DNA from: Muribaculaceae bacterium
GTDB taxonomy: Bacteria > Bacteroidota > Bacteroidia > Bacteroidales > Muribaculaceae
Assembly (NCBI GenBank): GCA_009775195.1
Contig: VSPF01000031.1
Location: 1-19,798, forward strand
Length of the DNA: 19,798 bases
Direction: 5' to 3'
The translations under genes and the position numbers were made by a program. Shown one piece after another: positions 7,731 through 15,242 of this stretch (positions are counted from its first letter, which is position 1; every line of letters begins with the position of its first letter). The notes beneath the pieces were generated by a model, which worked only from the letters and a program-made list of their open reading frames with translations, did not search any database and was not told the DNA's origin.

Positions 7731-7758
7731 CAAAGTTACGAAAATTTTCGTAACCCAA
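7731..7758 (-). promoter_or_regulatory. Candidate promoter of the restriction-modification operon
   Basis: Read on the - strand, TAACTTTG (7738 down to 7731) matches the Bacteroidetes -7 consensus TAnnTTTG exactly. A TTG at 7758-7756 lies 17 bases upstream of it, slightly short of the usual 19-21. Transcription would begin near 7724, leaving a leader of about 30 bases before the methyltransferase 1 ATG. A second exact -7 match, TATCTTTG, occurs at 7773-7766, but its nearest upstream TTTG is only 14 bases away, so it is less convincing. Inferred from consensus only. Confidence 0.55.
7735..7754. repeat. Perfect 20-bp palindrome over the R-M promoter
   Basis: GTTACGAAAATTTTCGTAAC is a perfect inverted repeat with no spacer. 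It fills the space between the -33-like TTG and the -7 box of the candidate operon promoter and overlaps the first four bases of that -7 box. Position and symmetry fit an operator for a dimeric repressor. No regulator gene sits in the operon, so the binder is unknown. In RNA it could also fold, but it lies upstream of the predicted start site. Confidence 0.7.
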
Positions 7759-7823
7759 GACACTGCAAAGATAAAATGCCGGTTGTGCAAATAGCTGGCG
7801 CAGCTATGTTAAATTTAATGTTA

Positions 7824-7861
7824 AAGTCCCTAAAGCCGATGGGCTTCGGCTTTCGGGACTT
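7824..7861 (-). terminator. Terminator-like hairpin after the GH30 gene
   Basis: Bases 7824-7830 pair with 7855-7861 (7 bp), then one mismatch (7831/7854), then 7832-7839 pair with 7846-7853 (8 bp), around a 6-base loop. It begins 23 bases beyond the GH30 stop on the - strand and is followed on that strand by TAACATTAAATTT, an A/T-rich but not pure U tract. It should separate the polysaccharide operon from the restriction operon, whose own promoter lies just downstream. Structure is seen; termination is inferred. Confidence 0.7.
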
Positions 7862-7884
7862 ATAAATCATATCGTGTTTCTGCG

Positions 7885-9450
7885 TTAGTCTTGTGTGGTG
7901 ACGAGGGTCGTAATCGACCGGGGTGGGAATGTGATATTGGCGATGTCGGCTTTGTCTCCTATATATTTTAGTGATTCGCCGTCGTTGTCGGAGGTGCGGT
8001 AGATTTTCCAATGCTTGTTTGTCGGTGCTGTGAATCCGGCAGTCTTGTTCTCCGGTGCATAGTTTATCACAACTACAACGAGTTGGCCGTTGTTGTTTCG
8101 ATACGCAGAACTCATCAGCCCGTAGGGTTGGGTGGCACATTCGTCCGGCTCTATGCGGCATTGTTTGTCGGTGCATCGCAGTTCGAGCCTTTTAGCCCCT
8201 GGGCGGATGAAAAAGCTATAGTTGCCGAGCGCCCATAGCAGTTTGGAATCGACGATTGTATCGCCGGGCGCACCCGGAGCGCGGTAGCGGAATAGCAGCC
8301 CGTCTTTATAGTCGCCCCCGATGGCTCTCCACCATTGCCAACTGCGGGCGTTGGCAAATACGAGGTCGTGGTGTATCATGCGTGCCACATAGAGCGCAGT
8401 CTTCATGGTGCGGTCATATCCGCCGCCACCACCGATTTCTTCGTCGTTACCCATTATGCATACCTCGCTCTGCCATAGTTCCACGCCGTATTTGCTCAGG
8501 GTGTCACGCAGTGCTTTGCGACATTCTTTCATATATTCTACCGGCGTATTTGTCCAGTAGCTGTGTCCGGCCATGATACGCGGCAGGTGTGTCAGTTTGC
8601 CGACGTAGGTTTCGGCGCTGTCTTCAGAGAAAAATGACTGTATTTCATAGCCGCGTTCTGGCCCTGTCATGTGGGTCGACATCATGCAGCGGTAGTCTGA
8701 CGACTCGGGTATGATGATTTTTGTGTCGAGATGCCGTGACTGTAGTTCTCGGTCGAGTTCGCGTGCAAGCCGTGCGATTTCATATTTCGTGGCCGGTGTC
8801 CCCTCTTGTTTCGGCCCTTGCCAATTCCAGTGCCCGTCGGGTTCGTTGACCGGCGATAGATAGTCGAGCCTAACGCCATCGTACTTCTCGAGCCCGTCGA
8901 CTACGTCGGCCATGAACTTGGCAAGCTCGTCATATTTGTCTGCTTTCAGATTATACGTCCCGTCACGGCCTGTGTTGGTGGCGAGCCCGTTGATGGTGTA
9001 GTAGACTGGCGGAGAATTCAGAAATCCGAGCAGGTAGGGTACACCGTGGCTCTTTGCCAATTTGAGAAAGTTGCGTTGGCCGCGCTGTTTGTCCCAGTCA
9101 TATGTGCCGTCGGGAGAGAGGAAGCACTCTGTGCGTGTGTCGCGGTTTATCATGCTGCTGTCGCCTTGTTCCACGCTGCCAGCACCGATATTGAACCTCC
9201 AAATGCTCAGCCCGATTCCTTTGGGATTGCCGTCGATGTCGGTCTTTGAGCTGAAGAGTAGTTCTGCCACGCGGTCGCGTGTTTCCTGAGGCATTTCGCC
9301 GACCGACCACATGCTCCATGCGTCGGATGCGCCGAAACAGTCGATTGTCTGCGCCGTGGCGTCGGTGTCAATCTCGTATATACATTTCTCGCCCCTGGCT
9401 ACAAGTGGCTGCAGCATAGCGATTGCCAGTATTATATTGCTTAATTTCAT
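7885..9450 (-). CDS. Secreted GH30-family glycoside hydrolase
   Basis: A 521-residue exported enzyme. An N-terminal Sec signal (MKLSNIILAIAMLQPLVA) precedes the GH30 start TIDCFGASDAWSMWS, then GIGLSIWRFNIGAGS, FLNSPPVYYTINGL, the acid/base Glu203 in YLSPVNEPDGHW, and the nucleophile Glu329 in LWQSEVCIMG. The C-terminal beta-sandwich closes with FPPRSITTLV. GH30 enzymes retain configuration; characterised members include beta-1,6-galactanases, beta-1,6-glucanases, xylanases and beta-fucosidases. The IWRFNIGAGS/LNSPP pattern reminds me of fungal-type endo-beta-1,6-galactanases, but the substrate stays open. The frame extends to a GTG at 9474, which lies inside a hairpin and would put charged residues before the signal peptide, so I use the ATG at 9450. 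It follows susD and is likely cotranscribed. Confidence 0.9.
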   Translation of the reverse strand: MKLSNIILAIAMLQPLVARGEKCIYEIDTDATAQTIDCFGASDAWSMWSVGEMPQETRDRVAELLFSSKTDIDGNPKGIGLSIWRFNIGAGSVEQGDSSMINRDTRTECFLSPDGTYDWDKQRGQRNFLKLAKSHGVPYLLGFLNSPPVYYTINGLATNTGRDGTYNLKADKYDELAKFMADVVDGLEKYDGVRLDYLSPVNEPDGHWNWQGPKQEGTPATKYEIARLARELDRELQSRHLDTKIIIPESSDYRCMMSTHMTGPERGYEIQSFFSEDSAETYVGKLTHLPRIMAGHSYWTNTPVEYMKECRKALRDTLSKYGVELWQSEVCIMGNDEEIGGGGGYDRTMKTALYVARMIHHDLVFANARSWQWWRAIGGDYKDGLLFRYRAPGAPGDTIVDSKLLWALGNYSFFIRPGAKRLELRCTDKQCRIEPDECATQPYGLMSSAYRNNNGQLVVVVINYAPENKTAGFTAPTNKHWKIYRTSDNDGESLKYIGDKADIANITFPPRSITTLVTTQD

Positions 9451-9466
9451 GCTGATTTTTAATAGA

Positions 9467-9518
9467 TAATGCACTCCGATTTAAAGTCGCTTGCGCGAAC
9501 TTAAACGGGAGTGCATTA
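9467..9518 (-). other. Long intercistronic hairpin between susD and GH30
   Basis: An 11-bp perfect outer stem (9467-9477 with 9508-9518) continues inward through further pairs (9480-9484 with 9501-9505, 9488-9490 with 9495-9497) with small bulges, closing on a 4-base loop. It ends 16 bases before the GH30 start codon. There is no clean U run after it on the - strand, so it looks more like an RNA-stability or attenuation element than a full terminator. It could set a lower level of the hydrolase relative to the transporter. Confidence 0.6.
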
Positions 9519-9559
9519 CTAACCTAAAATAGTCTTTCCAGAGTATCTTTGTCTATCCC

Positions 9560-11605
9560 TTATTTAGTGGCCGGCATGCTGGGCTGGTCGGGCCAATAAG
9601 GATTTTGATACAGAGGCGATTGTGATACGGTGCTACCGTCGGGGGCGGTGAGCATCATCTGCTTGATAGGCAGCGGCTCAAGGTAGTGTGCCATGTGCCA
9701 AATCAGGCCATTGACAACAAGTGAGCTGTTGTTGCCACGGTGCGGACGTACATATTCGCTTTCGCTTGCCTTCGATACTATGCCTGCAAGTCTGTCTTTG
9801 AGCTTGACGGGGTCAGCGTTGTCGCCGCTGCCATACTGGGCTAAGTATTTAAGCATTTCGTCGTTGGCATTCCAGAGATGGATACCTTCGATATGGAAGC
9901 CGGTGGTAAGCATCTGGTCTAAGGCACGCCAGCGTACGAGGTCGTCCCAGCGGTAGCCTTCGGCCATGAGCTCGTTGCGGCGTTCGCGGCGGATGTTGTA
10001 GCGTGTTGCATCGATTACAACGCCGGCAGTATATGCACCCCAGTCGCCTTTGGCTTCCTGCGACATGTCGGTTGCGTTGATAGTCTTGTTGAAGTCGGTA
10101 TCGAGGCCGGTGTGACGGGCACGGATAGCTGTCCAATATTCTGCACAGTGGCCGCCGAGGTTGCCGTTGAGTTCATAGTAAGCCTCGATGTAGTTGAGCA
10201 GTGCCTCTACGCTGCGGAATACGGGGCAGGCTGTCGAAGCCTTGCCGTTGCCGCACTCGCCGGCGTCGGGGGTGTTACCCTTGCGGAGAGCGTAGCCGGT
10301 AGAGTATTTCTGCTCGGCAGACGATTCCCAGAATGCGGGTATGCCTTCTACAGGATTTGCGTGAGTACCGTCGGTGTTGGGGATGAGCACGTTCTTTTGT
10401 CCGGGTTCTTTGAGCAGTACGAAGAGGCGCGGGTCACGGTCGAGGCGCACATTATGGATGGTGTTGTCGCCATGGTAGCCGGAGCCGGCGGCATAGATTG
10501 GCAGACCGTTGGCCATTGTGAAGCCGTCGACGAGGCCGCGTGTACAGCCTACGCCCTGGTTGCCTTTCTGGGCTTGTACGACAACGTTGTGGTTGATGCC
10601 GAGAGCGTCGCTATACTGGCGCCATAGCAGCACCTCGGGATATGCGCCCAGGTCGATGCTGCCGAACATTGCCAACCAGGGGTTGAGGGCTTCGTAGTCG
10701 GCAAGTTTGCCGCCTTCTTCTTCGGGTATCACGCCGGTGTTGAGGGTGAGACGGCCTTTGGCTTCTTCGGCAACGATTTCGGCTGCCTTGATTGCTTCTT
10801 CGAGGAAGTATTTGACCTCGTTTTCGGCAGAACCTGACTTGAATGTGAAGCTCGAGTTGTAGTCCTTGCTCTTGCCGGGCCACTCAGCCGTGCCGGGAAC
10901 GAATGCCGTGCCGGCGAAGTTCTTTTCGAAGGTGCCTTCGTAGAGGGCTACGCGGCTCTTGAGCAGCATGGCCGTGTTGGCGTTGATGCGGGTGGTGGCC
11001 ATGTTGTTGCCTCGCATGAGTTCGTACGCCTTGTCGAGGTCTTCGAGGATAAAGCGTGCAACCTCGTTACGCGGTGAGCGCTTGCTGGCGTCGGTCAGTG
11101 CGCCGAGTTCGTCGGGGAGGCATGTGGTGACGATAGGGAAGTCTCCGAAATATTTCAGGCGTTTGAAATACTCGTGGGCGCGGAGGAAGTACATCTCGCC
11201 CACATAGTGGTTGATGTTAGGCTTCGAGCCCGAGATAGCTTCGGCTTCGAATTTGGGCAACACCTGGTCGAAGAAGAAGTTGATTGTGTTGATGTGCTTC
11301 CACTCCCACTTGCCGTTTTTGAGGTCTGTGCGCCAGTCGCCCGTCTGGTATTTGCCGTCGGGATAGATGCTCGACATGATATCGGTTTTGTCGTCGTTGC
11401 CGTAGATGCCGTAGCTCCAGTTGCCGTGCGAGGGCAACACGCCGGTGTAGAGTCCGTCGCAATATGCCTTGAGTGCAGCTTCGTCGTTGAAGTACTGCTC
11501 GGGCGAGATTGCCGACATAGGCTCTTTATCGAGGTAATCGTTGCATGAGCAGAGCATGCCACCGAAAGCAAGTGCTGTTGCAAGGATGATTATATTGTTT
11601 TTCAT
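9560..11605 (-). CDS. SusD/RagB-family glycan-binding outer-membrane lipoprotein
   Basis: A 681-residue surface lipoprotein that caps its SusC partner and captures glycan fragments. The signal peptide ends in a lipobox LCSC with lipidated Cys21, followed by the usual SusD opening NDYLDKEP. The C-terminal half carries the family signature RRERRNELMAEGYRWDDLVRW preceded by LLNYIEAYYELNG. It is on the long side for the family (often 500-600 residues). It starts 13 bases after the susC stop and is surely cotranscribed with it. Ligand specificity cannot be read from the sequence. It follows susC in the usual order and precedes GH30 across a long hairpin. Confidence 0.96.
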   Translation of the reverse strand: MKNNIIILATALAFGGMLCSCNDYLDKEPMSAISPEQYFNDEAALKAYCDGLYTGVLPSHGNWSYGIYGNDDKTDIMSSIYPDGKYQTGDWRTDLKNGKWEWKHINTINFFFDQVLPKFEAEAISGSKPNINHYVGEMYFLRAHEYFKRLKYFGDFPIVTTCLPDELGALTDASKRSPRNEVARFILEDLDKAYELMRGNNMATTRINANTAMLLKSRVALYEGTFEKNFAGTAFVPGTAEWPGKSKDYNSSFTFKSGSAENEVKYFLEEAIKAAEIVAEEAKGRLTLNTGVIPEEEGGKLADYEALNPWLAMFGSIDLGAYPEVLLWRQYSDALGINHNVVVQAQKGNQGVGCTRGLVDGFTMANGLPIYAAGSGYHGDNTIHNVRLDRDPRLFVLLKEPGQKNVLIPNTDGTHANPVEGIPAFWESSAEQKYSTGYALRKGNTPDAGECGNGKASTACPVFRSVEALLNYIEAYYELNGNLGGHCAEYWTAIRARHTGLDTDFNKTINATDMSQEAKGDWGAYTAGVVIDATRYNIRRERRNELMAEGYRWDDLVRWRALDQMLTTGFHIEGIHLWNANDEMLKYLAQYGSGDNADPVKLKDRLAGIVSKASESEYVRPHRGNNSSLVVNGLIWHMAHYLEPLPIKQMMLTAPDGSTVSQSPLYQNPYWPDQPSMPATK

Positions 11606-11618
11606 TGTATTTTAATGT

Positions 11619-14600
11619 TTAGAGGGTGAGGCTGATGCCGAATGAATAGGTGCGCGACAGGGGATATGCCGAACCGCCCTTGCCTGAGCCGATAGTCTCG
11701 GGGTCGAAGAGTTTCGACAGGCTTGTGCCAGTCCAGAGGTTTTCTCCCGAGAAGTAGATACGTACTTTGCTGAAACCTGCGCGTTCGGTAATGTTCATGG
11801 GCAGGGTGTAGCCTACCTGGAGGTTTTTCAGACGGATGTAAGAGGCATCCTGGAGGTAGCGGGTCTGGGTCTGACGGTTCTTGCCGCCGCCCGATACTAC
11901 GGGACGGGGATAATATGCGTCGTAGTTCACGTCGGCATAGCCTTCTTTAACCGACCAAGTGTCTTCGTTGCGGAAGTAGTCGGCGTGGGGGGTAAGGGCC
12001 TGCATCCACCACATGTCGTTGTCGGCACCCCAGAAGTAGTTGTGGTTCTGGAAGTAGTCGCGTTTGCCTACGCCCTGGAAGAATACGCGGAGGTCGAAGC
12101 CCTTGTATGCACCGGTGAGGTCGAGCGAGAACATGTAGCGTGGCTGCTTGCTACCGATGAGCTTGAGGTCGCCACGGTCGTTGAGGGTGTTGGCACCATT
12201 GTTGATTACACCGTCGCCATTGAGGTCTTTGTACATGATGTCGCCGGCAGCAAAATCTTTACCCAGTGCCTGCATACCCATGCGTGCCTCGGCAGGTGAC
12301 TGACCGTCGTGAGATGCGCGGTAGTTATCGTCGAGCTGGTCGAGGTAGGTATTCATCTCCTCGTTGGTCTTGGCTATGCCAAGGGTTTCATAGCCCCAGA
12401 TTTCGTCGATATAGCGGCCTTCGATATAGCGGTCTAAGGCATTGGTGGGGTTGTTGGCATATTTGGTAATCTTGGTGCGGGCGTCGGAGAGCACGAAGCG
12501 TGCGCTGTAAGAGAAGCCGCAGGCGAGGCGGTCGTTCCAGGCGATTTCGAAGTCCCAGCCGTGGGTGCGGAGGTCGCAGTTGTTGGTCTTGGGCACGTCA
12601 GTACCGAGTATCGAGGGCAGCTCGGCGGCCGGGCCTACCATGTTCTTGGTGTCGCGGATGAAGTATTCGAAGCTACCGGTGAGGCGGTTGTTGAGGAAGC
12701 CCCAGTCGAGACCGAAGTTGTAGTTATAAATCTTCTCCCATGTGAGCAACTGGCTTATAAGGGCCGGGAAGCCTACTGTGTTGGGCTTGGCGCCGTTCTG
12801 TAGCCATGAGCCGTTGGCCGGCTTGATGTCGAGGGTGCGGTAGGTCTGATACCAGTTGTTGATGTTCTGGTTGCCGAGCATACCGTATGAAGCACGCAGC
12901 TTGAGGTTGTTGCAAACGGTTGTGAAGTCTTCCCAGAATTTCTCGTTGGCGATATTCCAGCCTATAGAAACCGAGGGGAGCCATATCCAGCGGCGGTTTT
13001 CGCGGAAGCGCGAGGTGCCGTCGTAGCGTAGGTTGGCCTCGAGGAGGTAACGGCTGTCGTAGTTGTAGTTGATACGGCCGAAGAAACCTGCGGTGTTCCA
13101 CTGGGCGCGGCTACCGTTGATTGCCGGGGTAGCCTCTTTGCCGTCGGAACCAAGACCGGTGGTCAGGTCGGCTTCGGGAAGGCTCGGCATGAGGATGCCG
13201 TCGCGCTGGTAGCCCATCTTGGTCTGCTTCATGTCTTCGGTTTGGAAACCGAGCATGAAGTGGAAGTTGTTCTTCTCGTTGAGGGTCCAGTCGTAGTTTG
13301 AGTAGATGTTGAGGTTGTAGAAGTTCTCGCGGGTATATTCCTCGTGTACGTGGCTGCCGCTTGACATTTCGAACGGGTTGCCGTCTACGTCGTGGCCATA
13401 GAGTTTTTGTGTATCCCAGTGGCGCTGGTCAGAATATACGCGGTAGTTGAACTCGGCATGGATATCCCAACCCTTGAGGGGACGGAAAATCAGGCTGAGC
13501 TGCGTATAGTTGCGGTCGGTCTGGGCGCGGTCGCTGCCGCCGTTTTCAAGGCCGTTGATGGGCGACGGGCAGTCGAAGATATTGCCGTTGGGGTCGTAGA
13601 TAGGTATCACGGGCCAGCCCTGGCGGCCGAGGTTGTCGTAGAGGCCGTCGGTGAGTTTCGACGGGCGCACATAGTCGCGGCGTACCCAGCGGTGCGAGAA
13701 GCCGAACTCCATCCACTTGGTGATGTCGACATTGAACTTGCCGGTGAGGCCATAGCGTTTGAGACCTTCGTCACCCCACTTGAGCATACCGCCCTGGTCG
13801 AGGAAGTTGGCCGAGAAATAGTAGTTGAAGTTTTCTGTGCCGCCGTTGACGCTCAGGTTATGCTCCTGCGAGAAGTTGTGGTCTTTGTAAATCTCGCTGA
13901 ACCAGTCGGTGTTGGCATAGCCGCCGCCATGGAAGGGCACGTCCTGCCAGTTGCCGTTACCCCAGATGTCGTCCATGGTGTTGAGGGGGTCGAAGATGCC
14001 GTCGCCATCGGGGTCATAAGTACCGTTCTGATAAGCGATGATTTTTTCGAGAGTGTCCTTGCTGAAGTGAGGGCCCCAGCCCGGTACGTTGCAGCAAGCA
14101 TCGTCGAAGAACAGCGCGAAGGTCTTGGAATCCATCGTGTGGTTACGGTTGACGAGGTTGCTGAAGCGGAACGAGTTGTTATAGTTGATAGTGGCCTTGC
14201 CCTGGGCACCCTTCTTGGTCGTTACGAGGATTACGCCGAATGGGGCGCGGCTACCATAGATAGAGGCTGCGGCAGCATCTTTGAGCACCGAGATGCTCTC
14301 GATATCCTGCGGGTTGAGGGTGTTGATATCGCCCTCCATGCCGTCTATTAATATAAGCGGGCTGCCGCTCGAGCCGTCGCCGATGGTACCGTTGCCACGG
14401 ATTTGAATCGATGCGTTGGTCTCGAGTTTACCGTCGCCCTGGGTAATCTGCAGGCCGGGGACAACGCCCTGGAGTGCCTGGGCAGCACTGACAACGGGGC
14501 GCTCGGAGAGTGCCTTTTGGTCAGCCACGCTGACAGAACCGGTAAGGTTGACTTTTTTCTGAGTGCCGAATCCGACCACGACGACTTCGTCGAGCAGTGC

Positions 14601-14960
14601 AGAACTGGGATTGAGCATAATGTCGAGCGGCGCACCTGCGGTAGCGACAACTTCTTGCGGGTCACACCCGACATAGCTGATGATGAGAGTTGAGCCTGCA
14701 GGTACCGAGATTGAGAATTTACCGTCGATATCGGTGACTGCACCTGTCTGAGGGTTGGCCTTGTCGCGGACTGATGCTCCGATGACCGGCCCTTCGGCGT
14801 CGTTGACGATACCTGTCACAGTAATGCGTTGCGATGACGCACCTACTTTCTCAACATTGCTTTGCGCGTAAGTAGTATTAGGCGCACCGGCAATGAAGCC
14901 TGCACATAGCAACAAGGCCGCATAGAGCTTTCTGTTGTTTTGCAATAAGTGTGAGTTCAT
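11619..14960 (-). CDS. SusC/RagA-family TonB-dependent outer-membrane transporter
   Basis: A 1113-residue beta-barrel importer. After a signal peptide (about 1-32, ending TYAQ) come a carboxypeptidase-regulatory-like beta-sandwich (about 46-120, VTGIVNDAEGPVIGASV), the SusC-type TonB-box region LDEVVVVGFGTQKK (123-136), the plug domain (about 140-250, with ALQGVVPGLQI, IQIRGNGTI and PLILIDGMEG), and the 22-strand barrel ending in the outer-membrane signal YSFGISLTL. No STN domain precedes the regulatory-like domain, so signalling through an anti-sigma factor is not expected, which fits the neighbouring hybrid two-component regulator. It uses TonB energy to import oligosaccharides handed over by SusD. 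First gene of the - strand operon, divergent from the regulator. Confidence 0.97.
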   Translation of the reverse strand: MNSHLLQNNRKLYAALLLCAGFIAGAPNTTYAQSNVEKVGASSQRITVTGIVNDAEGPVIGASVRDKANPQTGAVTDIDGKFSISVPAGSTLIISYVGCDPQEVVATAGAPLDIMLNPSSALLDEVVVVGFGTQKKVNLTGSVSVADQKALSERPVVSAAQALQGVVPGLQITQGDGKLETNASIQIRGNGTIGDGSSGSPLILIDGMEGDINTLNPQDIESISVLKDAAAASIYGSRAPFGVILVTTKKGAQGKATINYNNSFRFSNLVNRNHTMDSKTFALFFDDACCNVPGWGPHFSKDTLEKIIAYQNGTYDPDGDGIFDPLNTMDDIWGNGNWQDVPFHGGGYANTDWFSEIYKDHNFSQEHNLSVNGGTENFNYYFSANFLDQGGMLKWGDEGLKRYGLTGKFNVDITKWMEFGFSHRWVRRDYVRPSKLTDGLYDNLGRQGWPVIPIYDPNGNIFDCPSPINGLENGGSDRAQTDRNYTQLSLIFRPLKGWDIHAEFNYRVYSDQRHWDTQKLYGHDVDGNPFEMSSGSHVHEEYTRENFYNLNIYSNYDWTLNEKNNFHFMLGFQTEDMKQTKMGYQRDGILMPSLPEADLTTGLGSDGKEATPAINGSRAQWNTAGFFGRINYNYDSRYLLEANLRYDGTSRFRENRRWIWLPSVSIGWNIANEKFWEDFTTVCNNLKLRASYGMLGNQNINNWYQTYRTLDIKPANGSWLQNGAKPNTVGFPALISQLLTWEKIYNYNFGLDWGFLNNRLTGSFEYFIRDTKNMVGPAAELPSILGTDVPKTNNCDLRTHGWDFEIAWNDRLACGFSYSARFVLSDARTKITKYANNPTNALDRYIEGRYIDEIWGYETLGIAKTNEEMNTYLDQLDDNYRASHDGQSPAEARMGMQALGKDFAAGDIMYKDLNGDGVINNGANTLNDRGDLKLIGSKQPRYMFSLDLTGAYKGFDLRVFFQGVGKRDYFQNHNYFWGADNDMWWMQALTPHADYFRNEDTWSVKEGYADVNYDAYYPRPVVSGGGKNRQTQTRYLQDASYIRLKNLQVGYTLPMNITERAGFSKVRIYFSGENLWTGTSLSKLFDPETIGSGKGGSAYPLSRTYSFGISLTL

Positions 14961-15064
14961 TGTTTGATTGGTATATTAGATTAGGTTTTGTTAACTGTGC
15001 AAGATTAGATATAATCCTGACTACCCCATGGGGATATATAGTTCATATATGGTGGTAAATGTTT

Positions 15065-15082
15065 CACAAATTGATATTTGTG
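15065..15082. repeat. Inverted repeat, possible regulator operator
   Basis: CACAAAT and ATTTGTG are perfect 7-bp arms around TGAT, about 105 bp upstream of the susC start and roughly 58 bp upstream of its weak -7 box. That is a plausible place for an AraC-type output domain to activate. The actual binding site of this regulator is unknown. Confidence 0.45.
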
Positions 15083-15134
15083 TGGCTGGCAAGTGGCTGA
15101 AAATACGCTCCTAATACTTATAACTGCGATAAAT

Positions 15135-15152
15135 CACCCTATTTTGAGGGTG
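15135..15152. repeat. Second inverted repeat in the divergent control region
   Basis: CACCCT and AGGGTG form 6-bp arms around ATTTTG. The repeat ends 49 bases before the regulator's -7 box. It could be a regulatory site or chance; the short arms make chance a real possibility. Confidence 0.3.
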
Positions 15153-15201
15153 TATTGTTCAATATGGGCCTTGTGATATGGATTGATAGGTGAAAAATTA
15201 G

Positions 15202-15209
15202 TATCTTTG
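15202..15209 (+). promoter_or_regulatory. Candidate promoter -7 box of the hybrid regulator gene
   Basis: TATCTTTG matches TAnnTTTG exactly. A TTG at 15183-15185 is 16 bases upstream, a little close for a -33 element. Transcription from about 15216 would leave a leader of roughly 27 bases to the ATG at 15243, and would exclude the longer frame starting at 15183. Confidence 0.6.
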
Positions 15210-15242
15210 TGTACATTTATGTTAATACAACCAAGCCAATCC

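Larger units (their letters stand above)
14961..15242. promoter_or_regulatory. Divergent control region between susC and the regulator gene
   Basis: This 282-bp, A/T-rich region should contain both the regulator promoter and the regulated susC promoter. For susC, a near-match -7 box (TAATCTTG on the - strand, 15007 down to 15000) has no clear -33 element, which suits a promoter that needs an activator. The region also holds a palindrome CCCCATGGGG at 15024-15033, a dyad at 15065-15082 and a dyad at 15135-15152. No ORF of note occurs in it. Confidence 0.6.

Noticed and set aside
7695..7884. Controller (C) protein gene upstream of the restriction operon
   Set aside because: No small helix-turn-helix ORF is present on either strand in this gap; it contains only the terminator, palindrome and promoter-like boxes.
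9451..9474. GTG start for the GH30 gene
   Set aside because: It falls inside the 9467-9518 hairpin; the ATG at 9450 leads straight into a normal signal peptide.
13392..14351. Long + strand ORF (319 codons) inside susC
   Set aside because: Antisense to an unambiguous SusC gene; its Val/Ala/Glu-rich composition is what the reverse complement of that coding sequence gives, and it has no recognisable motif.
15183..15242. Upstream start for the hybrid regulator
   Set aside because: The -7 box at 15202-15209 would lie inside the gene, and the signal peptide begins at the ATG at 15243.
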